Below the pieces are notes generated by a model. The model made no database searches and was not told the origin of the DNA. It worked only from the letters and a program-made list of their open reading frames with translations. From CAZAKO01 sp964546145 (GTDB lineage Bacteria; Fidelibacterota; UBA2242): 36,189 nucleotides of DNA. This document shows positions 1 to 7,814 of the stretch, in pieces; the stretch's first letter is position 1, and every line of letters starts with the position of its first letter. Location: positions 1 to 36,189 of the forward strand of contig CAZJIU010000014.1 in assembly GCA_964546145.1 (NCBI GenBank), read 5' to 3'. The position numbers and the translations under genes were made by a program.

Positions 1-1614
1 GCTTATCAGCCGAGCAACGAATTAGTTGATCCTTATGCCACCTGTGTGACGACCCACAACGGCCGCGCATTAATTTTTAAAGATAACACGTCAGTTAGTA
101 ACTCGCCGAAATTTCCATTTAACGAGGCAATTATTTACGAGCTTCACGTTCGCGATTTCTCAATCGCCGAAAATTCGGGTATTTCCAATAAGGGCAAATA
201 CCTCGGATTCACCGAAGAGGGCACTAAGCTGCCGGGAACCGACATCAAAACCGGTTTGGACCACCTGACGGAATTGGGAGTTAATACCGTCCAACTATTA
301 CCTGTTCAGGATTTCGAACACGATGACACCGTGAATAATTATTTTTGGGGCTACATGACCGTTAATTTCAATAGCCCTGATGGCTGGTATGCTACCGAGC
401 CATATGATGCCAGCCGGATCAGCGAATTCAAACGGTTAGTAGATGCCCTTCATCGGCGCGGAATAAAAGTCGTGCTCGACGTAGTTTATAATCATACTGC
501 CGAATCGAGTCCTAACATAAGGTATAATTTCAATGGTATTATTCCCAACTTTTATTATCGGGAACGTCCGGATGGAACTTACTGGAATGGTTCCGGCTGT
601 GGTAATGAAGTCCGCAGCGAACAGCCAATGGTACGCAAATTTATAGTCGAGTCGCTGAAATACTGGATCAATACTTTCAAAGTAGATGGTTTCCGGTTCG
701 ATCTAATGGGTCTGATTGATATGGAAACCATGCAAACCATCGTACGTGATCTTCGCGCGATTAAGCCTGATATTTTTCTTTACGGCGAACCTTGGACTGC
801 CGGCACCACACCGATTATTCCCATCATCAAGGGCACGCAACGGAAAAAAGGATTCGCGGTATTTAATGACAATTTTCGCGATGCGCTGAAAGGTCCCTGG
901 TATAACACCGAGCCGGGTTACGTTCAAACCGGTAAAAACGTCGAAGCAGTTCGGAAAGGAATAATCGGCAGCATCACCGATTTTGCCGACTCTCCTTTGG
1001 AAGTAATTAACTATACCGATTGCCACGACGGCCGGACGCTCTGGGATCAGTTAGTTATCTCCACCGAGCAAGATAGCTCTTTGACGGATACTGAGCTGAA
1101 AGCGATGAACAAACTCGCCGCTGTTCTTCTGTTTACCTCGCAGGGTGCTCCGTTTATCCAGGCCGGTCAGGAATTTCTACGCACAAAATTCGGTTCCCAT
1201 AACAGCTACAATCAACCCGATAAAATCAATAAAATTCGCTGGGATTACAAACAGGAAAACCTGGATGTTTTCAATTACTATAAAGGGCTGATTGAGCTGC
1301 GCAAAGAGCACCCGATGTTACGGATGACAACCGCCGATGAAATTAAACGTAATCTGCGCTTTCTCGAAAATCCCCAATATAAAATCCCAACCAACTGCAT
1401 TGCTTACCAGATTCAGCGCGGTGATACCGGCGATCGCTGGCGGCGAATCCTGGTCCTGATTAATCCAAACCACCGCTTGGAAACCTTTACTATCCCACCG
1501 GGAAAATGGATTCTGATTGTCAATGAATCTATCGCCGGAGTTGACATCATCGAACCGATTTCGGAAACCTCAGTGGATTTAAAACCCATATCGGCACTGA
1601 TTATGTACGAATAA
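1..1614 (+). CDS. pulA: Type I pullulanase (GH13), 5'-truncated by window edge
   Basis: This enzyme hydrolyses alpha-1,6 branch points in pullulan, glycogen or starch dextrins. The reading frame is open from base 1, and the residues before the first possible start (a GTG at 46) already resemble the family (VDPYA before a conserved NGR), so the true start lies outside the window; 537 residues are visible. Numbered from base 1, the pullulanase-type motif NYFWGYM lies at 113-119 (canonical YNWGYDP, here variant). The GH13 nucleophile Asp is in FRFDLMG (residue 234, bases 700-702). The acid/base Glu is in GEPW (residue 263, bases 787-789), and the transition-state Asp is in DCHDG (residue 343, bases 1027-1029). 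A C-terminal beta domain follows. No signal peptide can be judged. The stop is 25 bases before the second GH13 gene, so co-transcription is likely. The family call is firm; substrate preference is inferred. Confidence 0.93.
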   Translation, partial: AYQPSNELVDPYATCVTTHNGRALIFKDNTSVSNSPKFPFNEAIIYELHVRDFSIAENSGISNKGKYLGFTEEGTKLPGTDIKTGLDHLTELGVNTVQLLPVQDFEHDDTVNNYFWGYMTVNFNSPDGWYATEPYDASRISEFKRLVDALHRRGIKVVLDVVYNHTAESSPNIRYNFNGIIPNFYYRERPDGTYWNGSGCGNEVRSEQPMVRKFIVESLKYWINTFKVDGFRFDLMGLIDMETMQTIVRDLRAIKPDIFLYGEPWTAGTTPIIPIIKGTQRKKGFAVFNDNFRDALKGPWYNTEPGYVQTGKNVEAVRKGIIGSITDFADSPLEVINYTDCHDGRTLWDQLVISTEQDSSLTDTELKAMNKLAAVLLFTSQGAPFIQAGQEFLRTKFGSHNSYNQPDKINKIRWDYKQENLDVFNYYKGLIELRKEHPMLRMTTADEIKRNLRFLENPQYKIPTNCIAYQIQRGDTGDRWRRILVLINPNHRLETFTIPPGKWILIVNESIAGVDIIEPISETSVDLKPISALIMYE

Positions 1615-1639
1615 ATCGCCACAATTTTGATTTTTTAAT

Positions 1640-3910
1640 ATGAACAAATTCTCCTCAATAGTCAGGTTCTCAATAGTAATCTGGCTCGCAATTATCTTTT
1701 TCAGTTGTACTCCGGATTTTTCCCCAAATATACCGGCAGAACTGATAGAATTTCTCATAATTGAACCTGAAGCAACAACCAGTGTTGCAGTAGACGAGTT
1801 AATCTTTTCGAAAACTTATCAACTTTCTTTCCAGCCGAATAAAAATGTCGAGTTAAAATACAATTCCGACACCAATCGGCTCGAGTTGACACCAGCCAAA
1901 GACTTCACCGGACTCACCTTCATCAAATTCAAAAACCGATGGGAAACCCTTATTTTGCCGGTTATCGTAAAGGATAAAATTCCTATCACCTTTCGGCTGA
2001 AATTCGATCAACCAGCTGCGCGGATTTATGTCATGGGAAATTTCAACGACTGGAATCGCTCATCCCTGCCAATGTCCGATGAAGATCAGGATGGAATCTT
2101 TAAAAGGACGGTTTTACTTGATGATGGTATTTACGAATATCAGTTCGTCACTCCCAACGGAGAAATTTTCGATCCCCAAAATCCCGTCAAAGTAGATAAC
2201 GGATTCGGTTATTTTAATTCCTTAATCGAGGTGAAATCAAGCCGGAAAGCCACTATTCCGCATCTCTATTATTTACCCTATCGGAATGATCACCACCTGC
2301 GATTAGCGGTTGATACACCTCAGAATATCGCGAATATTGCCGTAAAAGTGCTTTTAGACAATGCCCTCTACCCGGATAAGTTTACTCATCTCATTGGCAA
2401 TGAACTTCAAATTGATTTAAGAGGTACACCAAACAGGCGGGAGGTTTCAACTATGAGAGTTGTCGCCAGCATTGATAATTTGCCGGGCAATATCATTACC
2501 TGCTGGATCAAAGATGGGGAACCGCTGGACAATTCGGTCTTTTTATGGCAGGATGCCATAATCTATTCCTTGATGATTGACCGCTTTAAAAATGGCAATC
2601 CGGCTAATGATAGTCCGATCCAAAATAAGGATCTGGATTGGCGGGTAAATTTCCAGGGCGGTGACTTTGCTGGTATAACCGAGGTAATTCAATCCGATTA
2701 TTTTAATCAATTAGGAATTAATACACTCTGGATTTCACCGATTAACAAAACTACTAACAAGGCTTACCGTGAATGGCCCGAACCGCATCGCCTTTATAGC
2801 GGCTATCACGGCTACTGGCCAATAAGTGAAAATGAAACCGAGCAACGTTTTGGCTCACTGACAGAATTCAAAGGGTTGGTCAGAACTGCCCACCAAAAAG
2901 GTATTAAAATCCTGCTCGATTTTGTTTCCAATCACACTCACATCGAACATCACTTTTACCAGCAACATCAGGACTGGTTTGGGACTTATGAATTACCGGA
3001 TGGTACCCTGGACATTCGCCGCTGGGATGAGTATCGGCTGACGACCTGGTTTGACACCTTTCTCCCCTCCTTCGATTATCTCCACTCCAGAGCAGCTTTG
3101 AATACGATGACAGATAATGCTGTCTGGTGGCTTCAGGAGACCGGAATTGACGGCTTTCGTCATGATGCCACCAAACACGTTCCCTATGAATTCTGGAAAA
3201 CTCTAACCCGGAAAATTAAGACCAGGATTAATCCCGATCGCAAGGTGAAAATTTTTCAAATCGGTGAAACTTTCGGCAGCCATGAGCTAATTAAATCTTA
3301 CATTAACAATGGCATGCTGGAATCACAATTCAATTTTGCGCAGTTCTTCTCCGCCCGACGGGTATTTACTGAACCTGAAGGTAGTTTTACCGAACTCCAG
3401 CTTGCCATTGCCAAGGTACTCGAAGTTTATGGATATAACCACCTGATGGGCAACATTCTCGACAGTCACGACCAGATTCGGATCATGGGTCTTTTGGAAG
3501 GCGATATTACTCTGGCAGAAAATGGAGTCGAGCGAGCCTTTCAAAAGCCGGCAATTCAAGTGGATGAACCCTCTACTTACCAGAAAGAACAGCTGCTGTA
3601 TTGTTATTTGATGACGGTGCCGGGAATTCCAATTATTTACTANNNNNNNNNNNNNNNNNNNNNNNNNNNNNNNNNNNNNNNNNNNNNNNNNNNNNNNNNN
3701 NNNNNNNNNNNNNNNNNNNNNNNNNNNNNNNNNNNNNNNNNNGCCTTGAATAAAAATCCCGATTCACAACCAATTCGAATAATCCTGCCGCAATGGATGA
3801 CTGGCACGGTTTTAACTTCGCTGCTGGATGCCAGCCGTATTGCAGTCGAAAATCACACCATTAATTTAAAACTCCCCGGATTTGACTATCAAATCTTGCA
3901 ATTGGAATAA
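1640..3910 (+). CDS. Alpha-amylase family (GH13) lipoprotein with CBM48-like domain, interrupted by an assembly gap
   Basis: Likely a lipid-anchored alpha-glucan hydrolase acting in the periplasm or at the surface. The N-terminus is a lipoprotein signal with lipobox FFSC (Cys23). Residues about 110-200 form an E-set/CBM48-like glycogen-binding domain (MGNFNDWN, then a YEYQF strand). A linker domain leads to the GH13 barrel, which starts near residue 303 with the MIDRF motif. Catalytic candidates are Asp509 in GFRHDATK, Glu543 in QIGETFG, and Asp611 in DSHDQ. The run of 100 N falls just after PGIPIIY, where a conserved Y-G-D/E-E-I-G-like segment is expected, so part of the barrel and domain C are unread. 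The 3' piece is in frame only if the gap is really 100 bases, so the product length of 756 is provisional. It follows the pullulanase by 25 bases. Confidence 0.85.
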   Translation: MNKFSSIVRFSIVIWLAIIFFSCTPDFSPNIPAELIEFLIIEPEATTSVAVDELIFSKTYQLSFQPNKNVELKYNSDTNRLELTPAKDFTGLTFIKFKNRWETLILPVIVKDKIPITFRLKFDQPAARIYVMGNFNDWNRSSLPMSDEDQDGIFKRTVLLDDGIYEYQFVTPNGEIFDPQNPVKVDNGFGYFNSLIEVKSSRKATIPHLYYLPYRNDHHLRLAVDTPQNIANIAVKVLLDNALYPDKFTHLIGNELQIDLRGTPNRREVSTMRVVASIDNLPGNIITCWIKDGEPLDNSVFLWQDAIIYSLMIDRFKNGNPANDSPIQNKDLDWRVNFQGGDFAGITEVIQSDYFNQLGINTLWISPINKTTNKAYREWPEPHRLYSGYHGYWPISENETEQRFGSLTEFKGLVRTAHQKGIKILLDFVSNHTHIEHHFYQQHQDWFGTYELPDGTLDIRRWDEYRLTTWFDTFLPSFDYLHSRAALNTMTDNAVWWLQETGIDGFRHDATKHVPYEFWKTLTRKIKTRINPDRKVKIFQIGETFGSHELIKSYINNGMLESQFNFAQFFSARRVFTEPEGSFTELQLAIAKVLEVYGYNHLMGNILDSHDQIRIMGLLEGDITLAENGVERAFQKPAIQVDEPSTYQKEQLLYCYLMTVPGIPIIYXXXXXXXXXXXXXXXXXXXXXXXXXXXXXXXXXXALNKNPDSQPIRIILPQWMTGTVLTSLLDASRIAVENHTINLKLPGFDYQILQLE
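3643..3742. other. Scaffold gap of 100 N inside the GH13 lipoprotein gene
   Basis: Exactly 100 undetermined bases, the usual placeholder for a gap of unknown size. It removes the end of the GH13 barrel. The spacing from PGIPIIY to the C-terminal beta domain looks shorter than in typical GH13 proteins, so the true gap is probably longer than 100 bases (inference). Confidence 0.98.
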
Positions 3911-4130
3911 ATTTTAAATATTTCAACCTGAAAATCGTAACGCCCAAACCTGTTTCAGGCTGGTTCCACTTAATTACCTTTAAAAATCAATTATAAGTCA
4001 GATAGTATTCAAGTACTTAACTCAAATATCGAAAAGACCAAACATCCATTTTAATAAAGCGAAATTTTGGTTAACTTTAAATGGTTTTTAACAGTAAATT
4101 TCTTGAGCCAGAAACAAAAAGGTCAGATAG

Positions 4131-5198
4131 ATGGCACGCAATATCGTTCATATTGTCGGTACCGGAACAATCGGCGCCCCGTTAATTGGGATTCTCTCCA
4201 GTCGCTGTAAAAATTCAGGAGTCGAAGAGGTAACCTTCCAACCCGATCCGACTGAAATCCGCAACATTGCTCTCTTGAAAGGATTGGTCAATCATGGAGC
4301 TAAATTGGCAGTTCCAGAAGAGTATATTGATGAATTTACCAGCGTCGGTTGTAAAGTTGACTACCATGCAGATGAGGCGATCGATCGAGCAGGGGTTATT
4401 ATTGACTGTTCGGCAGCTAGCATCGCTACTAAGAACAAACTTTCCGTTTATTCTAAATATGTGGGCGCAGAGAAATTGTTCATCGCTCAATCCCGTGATC
4501 CCGGTTTCGGCAAAGATTACGCATTCGGAATCAACGATGAGTCGCTCGACCGTGAAAAAGATCAATTTCTTCGGATTGTATCCTGTAATGCCCATAATAT
4601 TTCCAGCATCATCAAAACCCTCGCGATTGAAAATAACCAATCCAATCTGGAATGGGGACGCTTCGTCTGTATCCGGCGGGCAAGCGATATTAGCGAAGAC
4701 AAAAACTTTATTCCTTCTCCGATGGTTGGGATCCACAATGATGAAAATTACGGAACTTACCAGGCTGCTGATGCGGCGTCATTGTTCAAATCAATCGGTT
4801 TTGAACTTGACCTTTTCTCATCTGCGATGAAAGTAAACTCCCAGTATTTACACATTATCCACTTTGATCTAAAATTGACTATAAGCACAACTATTCAGAA
4901 TGTCATCAACCGACTTCAAGCCAACCCACTGATCGCCCTAACTAATAAATCCCTCTCAAGCCAGGTTTTTTCCTTTGCCCGGGATCTGGGATACCTGGGA
5001 AGAATCTTAAATCAATCGGTAGTTGCGGTTCCTACTCTCCATGTCCGTAATCAGAATGAAGTCAGTGGTTTCTGTTTCTCTCTTCAAGATGGTAATTCGC
5101 TGCTAAGTTCGATTGCTGCTGCCGTATGGTACTTTTTCCCTAAAAGCTATAAAGAAAAAATAGCCGAGTTGAATGACTTGATCTTTGAGGAAATTTAG
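4131..5198 (+). CDS. Divergent archaeal-type (type II) glyceraldehyde-3-phosphate dehydrogenase homologue
   Basis: A 355-residue NAD(P)-binding dehydrogenase-like protein. The N-terminus carries a Rossmann GTGTIG motif (residues 11-16). The following order matches archaeal type II GAPDH rather than the bacterial GapA family: VPEEYIDEF, then VIIDCSA with KNK, then FIAQ where the family has FQGG, then VSCN, then a VRRxxD-like stretch (IRRASD). The Cys in VSCN (residue 152, bases 4584-4586) would be the catalytic thiol, and a His lies in the QYLHIIH stretch where the family has its catalytic His. The FQGGE motif is altered to AQSRD, so the substrate may differ. A Shine-Dalgarno-like AAAAGG lies about 9 bases before the ATG. 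It sits directly ahead of the MBL hydrolase (14 bases). Alternatives are a homoserine- or aspartate-semialdehyde-like dehydrogenase, but motif order favours type II GAPDH ancestry. Confidence 0.62.
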   Translation: MARNIVHIVGTGTIGAPLIGILSSRCKNSGVEEVTFQPDPTEIRNIALLKGLVNHGAKLAVPEEYIDEFTSVGCKVDYHADEAIDRAGVIIDCSAASIATKNKLSVYSKYVGAEKLFIAQSRDPGFGKDYAFGINDESLDREKDQFLRIVSCNAHNISSIIKTLAIENNQSNLEWGRFVCIRRASDISEDKNFIPSPMVGIHNDENYGTYQAADAASLFKSIGFELDLFSSAMKVNSQYLHIIHFDLKLTISTTIQNVINRLQANPLIALTNKSLSSQVFSFARDLGYLGRILNQSVVAVPTLHVRNQNEVSGFCFSLQDGNSLLSSIAAAVWYFFPKSYKEKIAELNDLIFEEI

Positions 5199-5212
5199 AA
5201 AGAGATTAGGTA

Positions 5213-5839
5213 ATGATTATCGAAACAGTAGTAACCGGTTCATTTGAAGAAAATACCTGGATTCTGGGTGACGAACAACACCGGCAGGCGGTGATTTTTG
5301 ACCCCGGTGATAATATTTCAAATATCATCTCCAAAATCAACGAGCATCACCTCACACCAATATTTATTCTAAATACACATGCCCATCCTGACCATCTGGG
5401 AGCAGCTGCCGAATTACAGAAACGGTACTATTTACCTTTTGCTATTCACGAAGATGAAGTCCACAGTTTTAACACTGCTAAAAACCTGGGATTGATGCTG
5501 GGTTTGTTTCATTTGCAATTACCTAAAATCACTAATTTCCTGAGCGACGGACAGCTGCTGGAAATTAACAGCCTGCAGCTTCAGGTTCTGCATACTCCCG
5601 GTCATACTCCCGGAAGTGTCTGTTTTCTGACAGGCAATCACCTGTTCGCCGGTGATACCCTGTTTCGCGGTTCAATTGGCCGCACCGATCTTCCCGGAGG
5701 TTCATCAAAAAAGATCATGGAGAGCCTAAAAAAACTGCGCTTTCTACCAGCCGGCACGATAGTCTATCCAGGACATGGTGAAATCACAACTCTTGAAGAA
5801 GAGCTTAAATCCAATCCATTTCTGAACGGGGAATACTAG
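5213..5839 (+). CDS. MBL-fold metallo-hydrolase, glyoxalase II-like (GloC/YcbL type)
   Basis: A 208-residue metallo-beta-lactamase-fold hydrolase. The metal-binding motif THAHPDH supplies His56, His58, Asp60 and His61. Further ligands are His131 in HTPGHTPGS, Asp148 in FAGDTLF and His188 in YPGHGE. The sequence around GDTLFRGSIGRTDLPGG is typical of the short glyoxalase II-like hydrolases that cleave S-lactoylglutathione or related thioesters. It lacks the C-terminal helical domain of classical GloB. The substrate cannot be read from sequence. It is cytoplasmic (no signal peptide) and ends 5 bases before tilS, so it is likely co-transcribed. Confidence 0.88.
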   Translation: MIIETVVTGSFEENTWILGDEQHRQAVIFDPGDNISNIISKINEHHLTPIFILNTHAHPDHLGAAAELQKRYYLPFAIHEDEVHSFNTAKNLGLMLGLFHLQLPKITNFLSDGQLLEINSLQLQVLHTPGHTPGSVCFLTGNHLFAGDTLFRGSIGRTDLPGGSSKKIMESLKKLRFLPAGTIVYPGHGEITTLEEELKSNPFLNGEY

Positions 5840-5844
5840 TAAAA

Positions 5845-7242
5845 ATGGTTCGCTTGGCACCTGACTTTTATCGCGATTTCAAACTATTTATTGAGGATAA
5901 CCATCTTTTAACAAATGATGATCGAATTCTGATAGCCGTTTCGGGCGGAGTGGATTCCATGGTTTTGTTACACCTATTCCTCCGACTTCGCTCAGAGAAT
6001 GGGCTCTCAATCCAGGTTGTCCACCTTAATCATTCCCTACGTGGTCGCAAAGCTGATGAAGACGAGAAACTGGTAAGCGACTTTTGTTCGACTAATCGCT
6101 GTAAATTTTATTCAGAAAAAGTTGATGTAAAGCAATACGCCAGAGAGAAACATTTATCACTGGAAGTTGCTGGAAGAGAGGTCAGGTACTCTCTCTTTCA
6201 GCGTCAAGCAACCAGTTCCGACTGCTCACTAATTGCCACAGCTCACACTCTTGACGATCAAGTCGAGACAATCCTGTACCGCATCATTAAAGGTACCGGC
6301 TTAAAAGGGCTGGAAGGAATTCGGATAAAACGTGGAAATATTATTCGCCCACTGCTTTTTGCTACTAAACAGCAGATTTACGATGATGCCAGGAAGTACC
6401 AGATCCCTTATAATGAGGATCACACTAATCGGGATGAACAAATCCCGCGGAATTATATCCGTCATCAACTAATCCCATCTATCCGCAGCGGTCTTAATCC
6501 CGCATTGGAAGATGCGATTCTGAATCTCTCCGCAATCGCCCGCGATGCCAATGCATTTATTCAGCCGTTCGTTCGGGAAGCCCTAGAGCACTGTATAATT
6601 CAGAGGACGACTCGGGAAATTACGCTTGATATTTCTCGCCTGAAAAGGTATTTTACGACGGTAAAAATAGAAGTTATCAGGGAGTGCCTCAAACAACTGA
6701 AATTCCTTCACTCGGCAGGCGATTATAAAATGCTGACCCGAATCACCCAGTTAATCGAAACCGGAACTACCGGAAAACAATTGAAAATTGGTCCGGAATT
6801 GTCTGCCTATATTAACCGCAATCAACTGATTCTAGAACATAATTCCAACAATCATTGGTCACCACTGAAGATTGAACCGGGTAAAGAATATCAGACCGAA
6901 TATTTTCGCTTTGTGAGTGAAGTAGTAAACATCTCCAAAATTTCTTTATCTCAGACCAATCGAAATCTCGAGTATATTGACCTGAATGATTTAGGTCGGC
7001 AAATTACTCTCCGCTCTTGGAAGAGAGGCGATCGGATCAAGCCTGTTAATACCTCATTCACCAAGAAAGTCAGCGATCTATTCATTGATAATAAAATTTC
7101 TTTGATCCATAAAAAACGGATTCCAATTCTCGAGTCCGATGGAACAATTGTTTGGATTTGCGGTTTGCAACTTTCCGACAATTTTAAAATCAAACCAAAG
7201 ACCGTTAAAGCGCTTAAGCTCTATTATGAGGAATTAAATTAA
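5845..7242 (+). CDS. tilS: tRNA(Ile)-lysidine synthetase
   Basis: TilS converts the wobble C34 of the CAU-anticodon tRNA-Ile to lysidine so that it reads AUA. The N-terminal PP-loop ATPase motif SGGVDSM is at residues 33-39. Family-typical HxLDDQ-like (TAHTLDDQVET) and NYIRH segments follow. The C-terminal TilS substrate-binding domain is present, with RSWKRGDRI and a final KKRIPIL...WICGLQL stretch. At 465 residues it is full length. Its TAA overlaps the ATG of hpt by one base (TAATG), indicating translational coupling. The order tilS-hpt-ftsH is widely conserved in bacteria. Confidence 0.96.
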   Translation: MVRLAPDFYRDFKLFIEDNHLLTNDDRILIAVSGGVDSMVLLHLFLRLRSENGLSIQVVHLNHSLRGRKADEDEKLVSDFCSTNRCKFYSEKVDVKQYAREKHLSLEVAGREVRYSLFQRQATSSDCSLIATAHTLDDQVETILYRIIKGTGLKGLEGIRIKRGNIIRPLLFATKQQIYDDARKYQIPYNEDHTNRDEQIPRNYIRHQLIPSIRSGLNPALEDAILNLSAIARDANAFIQPFVREALEHCIIQRTTREITLDISRLKRYFTTVKIEVIRECLKQLKFLHSAGDYKMLTRITQLIETGTTGKQLKIGPELSAYINRNQLILEHNSNNHWSPLKIEPGKEYQTEYFRFVSEVVNISKISLSQTNRNLEYIDLNDLGRQITLRSWKRGDRIKPVNTSFTKKVSDLFIDNKISLIHKKRIPILESDGTIVWICGLQLSDNFKIKPKTVKALKLYYEELN

Positions 7243-7814
7243 TGCGAAACGTTCGGATCTTAGATAGTTCTTTTGGCAAATACAGCGGAGCTACGCTGCA
7301 CAGGTTACTTTCCTATACCAAGATCCAAAAGCGAATCCAGGAAATGGCTGCCGAAATATCACGAGATTATCAGAAAACAACACCAATCATGATCGGGATT
7401 CTTAACGGCAGTTTTATTTTTTTCGCCGATCTGATTAGGGAACTATCAATTCAGGCCGAAGTTGACTTTATCAAAATTTCCAGCTATGCTAATGAAACCA
7501 AAACCAGTGGAACTGTGCACTTACTTAAAGATATAAGTAGCGATATTACAAATAGAGAAATCATTGTGGTTGAAGATATTATTGATTCCGGTTTATCCAT
7601 TAACTTCCTGAAAAAGCGGCTTCAGGATAGTGAGGCAAAATCGATTCGGGTTGCTGCCTTGTTAATTAAAGAGAGTACCCAGATAGATTTCGAGATTGAT
7701 TATTTAGGTTTTACAATTCCCGATAAGTTTGTCGTGGGCTATGGACTCGACTTAGCCCAAAGGATGAGAAATTTTAAATCAATTTACTATCTTGATCAGA
7801 AAGGCAATAAATGA
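7242..7814 (+). CDS. hpt: Hypoxanthine phosphoribosyltransferase
   Basis: A purine-salvage enzyme making IMP or GMP from hypoxanthine or guanine and PRPP. The PRPP-binding motif VVEDIIDSG is at residues 109-117, the GILNGSFIF loop at 52-60, and a KISSYANETKTSG segment at 78-90. The catalytic core starts around residue 28 (KIQKRIQEMA), leaving about 20 extra N-terminal residues compared with usual family members. The chosen ATG is supported by the TAATG overlap with tilS, and no other in-frame ATG lies near the core. The TGA overlaps the ATG of ftsH (ATGA). Confidence 0.95.
   Translation: MRNVRILDSSFGKYSGATLHRLLSYTKIQKRIQEMAAEISRDYQKTTPIMIGILNGSFIFFADLIRELSIQAEVDFIKISSYANETKTSGTVHLLKDISSDITNREIIVVEDIIDSGLSINFLKKRLQDSEAKSIRVAALLIKESTQIDFEIDYLGFTIPDKFVVGYGLDLAQRMRNFKSIYYLDQKGNK

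Noticed and set aside
3927..3959. Inverted repeat CCTGAAA / TTTCAGG in the 220-base spacer after the GH13 lipoprotein gene
   Set aside because: The loop is 19 bases and no T-run follows, so it is not a convincing terminator; a shorter CCTG-TTT-CAGG alternative is also weak. I see no other feature in 3911-4130.
4294..4830. Open frame of 178 codons inside the GAPDH-like gene, and a long antisense frame there
   Set aside because: Both are shadows of the real gene with no family resemblance or ribosome site.
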